Below are positions 53,016-64,000 of a stretch of 64,000 bases of DNA, piece by piece. Under the pieces are notes generated by a model. It had not been told where the DNA came from and made no database searches. It saw nothing but the letters and a program-made list of their open reading frames with translations. Origin of the DNA: Corynebacterium yudongzhengii. Lineage in GTDB: Bacteria > Actinomycetota > Actinomycetes > Mycobacteriales > Mycobacteriaceae. The stretch is from positions 1,240,001-1,304,000 of the forward strand of contig NZ_CP026947.1 in assembly GCF_003065405.1 (NCBI RefSeq), written 5' to 3'. How positions within the stretch are numbered: the stretch's first letter is position 1; each line of letters begins with the position of its first letter. The position numbers and the translations under genes were made by a program.

Positions 53016-53135
53016 GGCCGGCGGCAACCTACTCTCCCACACCCTCCCAGGTGCAGTACCATCAGCGCGCACAGACTTAGCTACCGGGTTCGAAATGGGA
53101 CCGGGCGTGACCCTGACGCTATCAACCACCGACAC
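53016..53135 (-). rRNA. rrf: 5S ribosomal RNA
   Basis: On the minus strand the sequence GGTTGATAGCGTCAGGGTCA, CCCATTTCGAACCCGG, GAAGC-type TAGCTAAGTCTG and GTGGGAGAGTAGGTTGCCGC is unmistakable actinobacterial 5S. Ends are estimated to within a few bases from helix I. Confidence 0.93.
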
Positions 53136-53260
53136 AACCACAAGACAACACAAACCCCACACCACAAGGCAGGCGGTGTCATGCCAGACACTGCACAGCA
53201 GACACAAACAACAACAATCTCACTAGTATTTCTTGCTCACTTAGCGGCGTACACACCACG

Positions 53261-58270
<5,010 letters not shown>

Positions 58271-58604
58271 ACAAAAGGCTCGTGAAAAGCCCAAACCTGA
58301 CAAACACACACCACACAACAAAACAGTCACACAGTGTGTGTAAATCCAAAAATTACATGAACAAACACGCATGATCATGCCATCGACGAGACAAACACAA
58401 CCACACGCTAAAAATCCCCACCCACAAAAAGTGAGCAGACACAACATCCATGCGCCAAAAACAAAAAGCCAACCAACCCCCAGGCAACGAGAGCACACCA
58501 CACACGAAACAAACGCATGCAGCATCACAGTGGTTGACCCCGGCACACACCCCAAAAAAGGGCAAGATGCCACACCACACACAAAGGCGGGGACAACAAA
58601 AACT

Positions 58605-58636
58605 ATTGGCACACTATCGAGTTCTCACACAACATT
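58605..58636 (-). promoter_or_regulatory. rRNA leader boxA-like antitermination element
   Basis: TTGTGTGAGAACTCGATAGTG (minus strand, 58611-58634) is nearly the same as the motif in the 16S-23S spacer. The leader between promoter and 16S is about 410 bp and otherwise AC-rich without a gene. Confidence 0.65.
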
Positions 58637-58689
58637 CGCACACCCCGAACACGAACCCTAACCAGGTCCGGCCGAAAGCGGCTTGAAAG

Positions 58690-58718
58690 AAGCTACACAC
58701 CAAACCAACCGAAGTCAA
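58690..58718 (-). promoter_or_regulatory. Promoter of the rRNA operon
   Basis: On the minus strand TTGACT (58713-58718) and TAGCTT (58690-58695) are spaced by 17 bp, a good sigma-A match. The start of transcription would be near 58683, about 410 bp before 16S. 58719-58829 may hold further promoters; no gene there. Confidence 0.65.
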
Positions 58719-58829
58719 GCCCGGCGTATGAAATTCTTCCCTGTCACCGCCTCGTAACCTCCCGGCTACCTCCTCGCGGCGACTCGTTTCACTTTAAGAT
58801 AACGCTCGATTCAAAGGCAAATCACCGCT

Positions 58830-60626
58830 CTACGCCGAGGCATTAGCACTGCTCACACGCGCTTTTCGAACTTCGTCGGCACCCACAGTCTCCCAGATCT
58901 GCCCCGCGACACGATCGTTGTAGCGGAAGATCGACGCATCGATTCCCGGCCGCGCGAAAGCACCCACGGGGTCTTCTGCGGTATGCGGCCCCGCCGCCCA
59001 GAAGGTCTCATGGGCACGGCCCGAGTGATCGAGAACTCGGTACGTCGCCCGGTCGATCGCGAGCTTTCCTGTGCGGGTATCCACGGAGGCGAGGCCGTCG
59101 TCGACAAGCTGGGCCTGTAGCCGGTCGCCACCGTGGCCGGCGAGCGGCTTCGGTAAGTGAGCCTGGACCAATATGCGAGATTCCACGGCCGGTACGTCCG
59201 CCGAGCAATCCCGAGACCCCGCAGCAAAACCCGTCTCGTTCGGGCGAATCCACATCGAAGGACCCACAAACCGGACCACCCCTTGGCGGTGAAGGGCCAG
59301 GATCTGGCGCACACGATGTGGCGGCGGACCAGACGCATGGAAGCTGAACAGCCAGTTCCAATAAGCGGGAAACTGCCTTCGGCTCGGCTCGTCGAGCCAG
59401 TCCACGGGCAGGTGCTCGCTAAGAAAGACGTGCGCCTTCAGCAGTACATCGAAGACAATCGCGGTTTCCTGATTAGAACTATTCACGGAGTACTCGAGGT
59501 TATCGGGGGTGTAATCGACCACCGCCTTTTCCACCTCGGCGGCAGTTTCACAACGATGCGCGCTCAAAGGCTGGTTCGCCTCCCTCAGTCTCTGGTAACG
59601 CGAGCGCCCTTCGGTGGGCAGGCCCGCATCGGCCACGGCGGCGTAGACATCGCACTCGACTAGATCCATCACGTCATCGTCGAAGCTCAAGGGCCCGCGC
59701 TCACTATAGAGCGACTCAAGTTTTGCCAGCGTCAAGTGCTGCAACACCGGCCGAGGCCCCTCGAGTGTCGCGGATTTCTTGGACTGATACAGCACGCCGC
59801 GACCGGATCCGTCCCAGATGACCGGCTCCTTTCCGGAAGGCTCATACTCCAGCGAACCGGACTCGCCTTCACGGAAGCGTCCCCCTCTGCCCTCGGTCAC
59901 TAGTGACACGAGGTCGACGAAAGCCAGGCCCATGCCCTCGACGAGCACGTCCTCGCCCGCCGAGAGTACGTCAAGGTCAGCGTCTTGAGTATGCGATGGC
60001 GGGATGTGGATCAACCCGTGTCGCCGAGCATGCTCACTCCATCGCGCAGCGCGCTCATCGATCTCGGGTACGACGTGGCCGACCGTTGCTACGAGGAGGT
60101 TGGCTGGGAGATGCGTGCCGTCGTCAAGCGTGACCAACCAGTTGCCGTCGCTGCCGGTGATCCGCTGAGCAAGAGCCGCATGGTGCTCAATGGCCACACC
60201 TTCGGGTGCCGCGCCAGTGACCTGCTCGAACGCCCAGTGTAGGTAGTGCGCGTTGAGCCGGCGCGAGGCAAACCTCCGGGGATCGGAGGCGATGCGCGCG
60301 CATTCCGCGGCGAGTTCAGGCGCGTTCGCCACTGCCTGCGCACCCTCGCCTTGCGCCCACTCCGCCAGGCTCGGGCCGCGGCGCACTGGCCCGGAACCGG
60401 TGAAGGTGTCGTCGGTGAAGATCGTGACATCGCTGGCGCGGGAGTTCATCAGCAGGTGCGGGTCCTGGTCCTCGCGCCAGACGTGGCCGCCGCCGGGTGG
60501 ATAAGGATCGACGATGTGGATGGATAGACCGGCCGGTTCGTTCTCAAGCATCTCAGGCGCCTGGGCGAGGACTCTTTCCAGGATCCCGAGCGCCCGCGGA
60601 CCCCCACCAATCATGACGAGTGTCAC
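58830..60626 (-). CDS. FAD/NAD(P)-binding protein (NAD_binding_9 type)
   Basis: 598 residues from GTG 60626 (VTLVMIGGGPRALG); ATGs at 60650 and 60659 are alternatives, but they overlap a TATAAAT -10-like box. N-terminal dinucleotide site IGGGPRALGILERVL (about 5-19), then IHIVDPYPPGGGHVW and NLLVATVGHVVPEI. It matches a family of large flavin-dependent proteins without an assigned reaction, often linked to amino-acid-derived compounds. It is divergent from the ABC operon at 60786, so possibly under shared control. Confidence 0.82.
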   Translation of the reverse strand: MTLVMIGGGPRALGILERVLAQAPEMLENEPAGLSIHIVDPYPPGGGHVWREDQDPHLLMNSRASDVTIFTDDTFTGSGPVRRGPSLAEWAQGEGAQAVANAPELAAECARIASDPRRFASRRLNAHYLHWAFEQVTGAAPEGVAIEHHAALAQRITGSDGNWLVTLDDGTHLPANLLVATVGHVVPEIDERAARWSEHARRHGLIHIPPSHTQDADLDVLSAGEDVLVEGMGLAFVDLVSLVTEGRGGRFREGESGSLEYEPSGKEPVIWDGSGRGVLYQSKKSATLEGPRPVLQHLTLAKLESLYSERGPLSFDDDVMDLVECDVYAAVADAGLPTEGRSRYQRLREANQPLSAHRCETAAEVEKAVVDYTPDNLEYSVNSSNQETAIVFDVLLKAHVFLSEHLPVDWLDEPSRRQFPAYWNWLFSFHASGPPPHRVRQILALHRQGVVRFVGPSMWIRPNETGFAAGSRDCSADVPAVESRILVQAHLPKPLAGHGGDRLQAQLVDDGLASVDTRTGKLAIDRATYRVLDHSGRAHETFWAAGPHTAEDPVGAFARPGIDASIFRYNDRVAGQIWETVGADEVRKARVSSANASA

Positions 60627-60785
60627 AGTCCCCGAACTATTTATATACATAAAAATCATGCTCCCTAGCTGCGCTTTTACCTTGAGGTATTGTTTTCTCC
60701 AAAACCTACCGTACCGTTCGGTTCACTCGTTCTAGACCACTCAGTCTTTTCTAACTAAGCCTCAGACTAGGGAAAGAAGAAAGCT

Positions 60786-61670
60786 ATGTCCACCCTCACA
60801 TCACCGCCCCTTCCGCGGCGTGACACCAGTCCCCCGCGCTCGATCCGCGATTTCACCATCGCGCCACGCGTGCATGTCGGACGTATCGCGCTGACCGCCT
60901 TCGTCCTCGTCCTGCTCGCCGGACTTGCGTGGTCCTTTCTCACCAACCCGCGCTGGCAGTTCGACGTCGTCGCCGAGTGGCTCTTCGCCCGGTCCATCCT
61001 GCTGGGCCTGTGGGAGACGCTGAAACTGACCATCGTCTCCGGGGCCATCGGCTTCGCCTTAGGTTTCGTCCTCGCGCTGATGCGCCTGTCGCCCGCGCGG
61101 GTGGTCAGCGGCACCGCGTGACTCTACTCCTGGGTGTTTCGCTCCACCCCGCTGCTGGTCCAGCTGCTGCTGTGGTTCAACCTCGGCTACCTCTACGAAC
61201 GCATCACCATCGGGCTGCCAGGCACCGGGATCACGCTTGTCGACGAACAAACCTCCCAGCTCATGACCCCCTTCCTCGCGGCGATCCTCGGACTCGGGTT
61301 GCACCAGGCGGCGTATGCCGCCGAGATCTTCCGCGGCGGGATCATCTCCGTCGACGACGGCCAGATCGAAGCCGCCCGCGCCCTCGGTATCCCCGCCCGC
61401 GACCGCTGGGCCCGCATCGTCTTCCCGCAGGCCATGCGCGTGGCGCTGCCGCCAGCGTTCAACGAGATCATCACCCTCGTCAAGGGCACGGCGATCGTCT
61501 ACGTCCTCGCCTACCAGGAGCTCTTCCTCACCGTCCAGGTGATCTACTCGCGCACCCAGGAAGTTCTGCCCATGCTCTTGGTGGCCACGATCTGGTACGT
61601 GGTGATCACCTCGCTTCTCTCGGTGGCGCAGCAACACGTCGAAAAGCGACTCAACCAGGGCAGGAAGTGA
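60786..61670 (+). pseudogene. Polar amino-acid-type ABC permease with an in-frame TGA
   Basis: It starts [14 protein letters not shown] first helix ([19 protein letters not shown]) and the region [25 protein letters not shown] are HisM/ArtQ-type. At 61119-61121 the frame is stopped by TGA between SGTA and [19 protein letters not shown]; relatives have Trp (TGG) at such a place. The same frame then runs on to 61670 through [14 protein letters not shown] (EAA loop). One base change therefore truncates the protein at 111 of about 294 residues. It is either a new pseudogene, a sequencing error, or read through. Confidence 0.82.
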
Positions 61671-61678
61671 GGCCTGCC

Positions 61679-62461
61679 ATGACTGGACACGTAGTACTCA
61701 CCGACATTCGCACCTCCTACGGGGACACGGAAGTCCTCCACGGCGTAAGCCTCGAGGTGGCGCCCGGCACGGTCACGGTCATTATTGGGCCGTCGGGATC
61801 CGGCAAGTCGACGCTTCTACGCACCATCAACAAGCTCACCGACATCGACTCCGGGCTGGTGCGCGTCGACGACGAGATCATCGGCTACCGCATCGACGAG
61901 ACCAACCCCGGCGTACTCCACGAGCTCAAGGAAAAAGACGTCCTCCGCCAGCGCTCGCAGATCGGCATGGTGTTTCAGAGCTTCAATCTCTTGGCCCACC
62001 TCACCGCGCTCGAGAACGTCATCGAAGCTCCGCTGCGCGTGCACAACACCCCAAAAGAACGCGCCCGCGCCGAGGGACTGGAGCTGCTGGAGCGCGTCGG
62101 CTTGAAAGACAAGACCGACTCTTATCCCGCGCAGCTCTCCGGCGGCCAGCAGCAACGCGTCGCGATCGCCCGCGCGCTCGCCCTCAAGCCGAAGGTGTTG
62201 CTTTTCGACGAACCCACCTCCGCCCTCGACCCAGAGCTTGTCGACGAAGTCCTCACCGTCATCGCCGATCTCGCCGACAGCGGAACCACCATGATCGTGG
62301 TCACCCACGAGATGCGTTTCGCACGCCACGCGGCAGACACGGTGGTGTTCATGGCCGACGGGGTGATCGTCGAGAAGGGCAGCCCGGAGGACATCTTCCG
62401 GCACCCGCACCACGAGCGCACCCGCGACTTCTTGGCGCGGGTCACGGGGGTGGGCGCATGA
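61679..62461 (+). CDS. Polar amino-acid-type ABC transporter ATP-binding protein
   Basis: 260 residues from [15 protein letters not shown]. Walker [19 protein letters not shown] (about 34-51), Q-loop [18 protein letters not shown], signature [15 protein letters not shown], Walker [21 protein letters not shown] and the H-loop [19 protein letters not shown], a perfect GlnQ/ArtP pattern. It powers the uptake system of 60786-63408. It starts 8 bp after the permease stop, and its stop overlaps the binding-protein start (ATGA). Confidence 0.95.
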   Translation: MTGHVVLTDIRTSYGDTEVLHGVSLEVAPGTVTVIIGPSGSGKSTLLRTINKLTDIDSGLVRVDDEIIGYRIDETNPGVLHELKEKDVLRQRSQIGMVFQSFNLLAHLTALENVIEAPLRVHNTPKERARAEGLELLERVGLKDKTDSYPAQLSGGQQQRVAIARALALKPKVLLFDEPTSALDPELVDEVLTVIADLADSGTTMIVVTHEMRFARHAADTVVFMADGVIVEKGSPEDIFRHPHHERTRDFLARVTGVGA

Positions 62462-63408
62462 GTCTCACCCCGCGCCGGCTCGCACTCAGCGCACTCGCCG
62501 GCATCGTGTCCTTGACCGCGGTGGCCTGCGTCGATCCCGTCGATCACGGGGCGATCGCACGCGCCGGGGTCAACCTCGATCCGCAGCAGGAGCGCATCAA
62601 CAGCGAGATCAACCCCGAGGTCGCCGCCTTAGTGCCCGAAGAGATCGCCGAAGACGGCGCGCTGGCCATCGGCCACGGCAAGACCTCAAGTCCTCCGCTG
62701 GCCGTGACGGCTTCCGATAATCGCACGATGCTCGGCGTCGAGATCGACCTGGCGCGCAACATCGCGCAGACCATGGGCCTAGAGCCGGAGCTCGTGCCCA
62801 TCAGCTGGGATGCGTGGCCGATGCGCCTGGCCACCGGGGATGTCGAGATCATGCACTCCAACATCGGTATCACCGAGGAGCGCATGGAGCGCTTCGACTT
62901 CGCCACCACGCGCGCCGGCTACCTGGCCATCGACCGGCCCACGGGCAGCGATGTCGAGGTGCACGACTATGAGGACATCTCGTCTCTGCGCATCGGGTTG
63001 GTGCCGGGAACCAATCAGGAAAGGATCATGAACCTCTGGAACGAGCAACTGCTCGCGGAAGGGCAGGAACCGGCGGAGATCTACTACTACAGCCGGGATA
63101 CCGATTACATCCTCTCCCTACTGGCCGGCCACCTCGACGTCTCCGTCTCCCCCTACCCTTCTGCCCGCTTTCGGGAAAACACCCGCAGTGACCTCGAGGT
63201 GGCCGGGCGGATCAACGCCGGATGGCCCGATGATTCCCTGGTGGGTTCGGTCACCCAGCGTGGCAACGGACTCGCCCCGGCTTTGGCTGCGGCGGTGAAC
63301 TCGATGATTGCCGACGGCACCTATCAGGAGATCCTCGAGACCTGGGGAATCAGCGATGAAGCCATCGATCTCTCCGAGGTCTACTCGCTCGACGAAAGGA
63401 CATCATGA
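62458..63408 (+). CDS. Amino-acid-type ABC transporter substrate-binding lipoprotein
   Basis: The 316-residue protein starts [16 protein letters not shown] lipoprotein signal with AVAC (Cys24). It has the SBP_bac_3 core: [49 protein letters not shown] and [20 protein letters not shown]. The pattern around MERFDFATT is typical of solute-binding proteins for polar amino acids and their derivatives. Its start overlaps the ATPase stop and its end overlaps the monooxygenase start (ATGA both times), so all are cotranslated. Confidence 0.92.
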   Translation: MSLTPRRLALSALAGIVSLTAVACVDPVDHGAIARAGVNLDPQQERINSEINPEVAALVPEEIAEDGALAIGHGKTSSPPLAVTASDNRTMLGVEIDLARNIAQTMGLEPELVPISWDAWPMRLATGDVEIMHSNIGITEERMERFDFATTRAGYLAIDRPTGSDVEVHDYEDISSLRIGLVPGTNQERIMNLWNEQLLAEGQEPAEIYYYSRDTDYILSLLAGHLDVSVSPYPSARFRENTRSDLEVAGRINAGWPDDSLVGSVTQRGNGLAPALAAAVNSMIADGTYQEILETWGISDEAIDLSEVYSLDERTS

Positions 63409-64000
63409 CAGAGAAACTCTTCTTCTACCGGCTCCCGCACGTCACCAGCGCCCGAGACCTTCGCGACGCCCTTACCCGCGCCCGCGACGCCAGCGTGGTG
63501 GGCATCTATTTCGGACCCGCGACCACGGGCCTTTATCCCCTCCACCAGGCAGCCTTCGGCGCGCAGATAGCGCCGGAGGTTTTGTTGCTCGCGGCCGTCG
63601 AGCCGGTATTTACCGAGCCCTATCACGTCACCCAGCAGGCACTGACCCTCGATCACGCCTCCCGCGGCAAGGCCGGCCTGCATATAGTGCCCGCCCCGCC
63701 GGAAGCGGCCGCCGAGGTCGGCCGTCCGGAGCCAACTGCCGCGGAGATCGATAACGAGGTCGCTGATGCCATCGAGGTCTACCAGCGGCTTTTCGATTCC
63801 TGGGAGGACGACGCGGTGATCCGCGACGTGGAGACCAGACGCTTCCTCGACAAAGACAAGATCCACAACATCGAGTTTTCTGGTGCCCCCTACTCGGTGT
63901 ATGGCGCCTCCTTTACTCCCCGCGGGCCCCAGGGGCAGATACCGATCTTGGACCACGACCAGACCGAGATCGAGATCGTCGACGATATCGACGCCGCCAC
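63405..64000 (+). CDS. Luciferase-like flavin monooxygenase (3' end outside window)
   Basis: The first 198 residues are visible, starting [33 protein letters not shown] and LLLAAVEPVFTEPYHVTQQALTLDHASRGKAGLHIVP follow the barrel order of FMN-dependent luciferase-like monooxygenases. DKIHNIEFSGAPYSVYGA and FTPRGPQGQIPIL match the HxIDFxGxxFxVxGP-PRPPQG pattern of NtaA/SnaA/YtmO-like enzymes, which act on small nitrogen or sulfur compounds. Its coupling to an amino-acid-type ABC transporter suggests breakdown of an imported compound. The substrate is unknown. Confidence 0.8.
   Translation, partial: MTEKLFFYRLPHVTSARDLRDALTRARDASVVGIYFGPATTGLYPLHQAAFGAQIAPEVLLLAAVEPVFTEPYHVTQQALTLDHASRGKAGLHIVPAPPEAAAEVGRPEPTAAEIDNEVADAIEVYQRLFDSWEDDAVIRDVETRRFLDKDKIHNIEFSGAPYSVYGASFTPRGPQGQIPILDHDQTEIEIVDDIDAA

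Noticed and set aside
52867..53226. 119-codon plus-strand frame next to 5S rRNA
   Set aside because: It begins in a decayed repeat copy and runs through 5S rRNA; translation is low-complexity Thr/His.

Overview
The window looks like chromosomal DNA of a Corynebacterium species (Actinomycetota, Mycobacteriales). The gene order is the evidence. It has the odhI / MerR (ftsR) / bifunctional nuclease / MerR / secA2 block. It also has the block der-cmk-rluB-scpB-scpA-pldP-xerD-NUDIX-steB-steA-recN-ppnK-tlyA, which is shared with mycobacteria. Most genes are GC-rich, start often at GTG, and carry an actinobacterial codon bias. No plasmid or phage backbone is visible; this is core chromosome broken by short accessory and repeat-rich stretches.

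Layout. 1-6218: a partial cyclopropane-synthase-like methyltransferase, type II NADH dehydrogenase (ndh), a small methyltransferase, a CorA transporter, a hot-dog thioesterase and gnd. 6219-10800: a lower-GC accessory island with a 100-residue orphan ORF and a two-gene ABC transporter. The ATPase gene is split inside its Walker A codons by a complete IS3-family element (7181-8538), and the permease carries a frameshift. 10837-14464: an RNA helicase, a coupled protein of uncertain function, and a membrane-anchored VWA-like protein whose 3' end runs into a repeat. 15117-20033 (minus): MerR, nuclease, ftsR, odhI and secA2. 20136-25100: a hydrolase-OsmC fusion, tRNA-Pro, a DUF3800 remnant, a sucrase/ferredoxin-like protein and cat. 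25744-32961: diacylglycerol kinase, a heterodimeric ABC exporter translationally coupled to a lipoprotein esterase, a methyltransferase, a second esterase and a small protein.

32958-47727 is one long minus-strand housekeeping block with many 1-8 bp overlaps. It covers ribosome assembly (der, rluB, tlyA), nucleotide and cofactor metabolism (cmk, ppnK), chromosome structure and segregation (scpAB, pldP, xerD, recN) and cell separation (steAB). pyrG, expected between steB and the NUDIX gene, is absent. 47861-52061 has pabC, a fused pabAB and a secreted lipase with no canonical start codon in front of its signal peptide. 52062-53015 is a gene-free stretch packed with palindromes. 53016-58270 is a complete rRNA operon on the minus strand, with its promoter at about 58690-58718. 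58830-64000 has a FAD/NAD(P)-binding protein divergent from a polar amino-acid-type ABC uptake operon. That operon's permease has an in-frame TGA, and it ends with a luciferase-like monooxygenase cut by the window edge.

The most unusual material is non-coding. One dispersed family of palindromes is built on ACGCACGTGCGT and TATGCC-nn-GGCATA, with at least two long copies elsewhere and a cluster downstream of the rRNA operon. A second family of about 64-bp hairpins is MITE-like. Three separate transporter or transposase genes are visibly broken. All names come from reading translated sequence and remembered family features; no database search was run.
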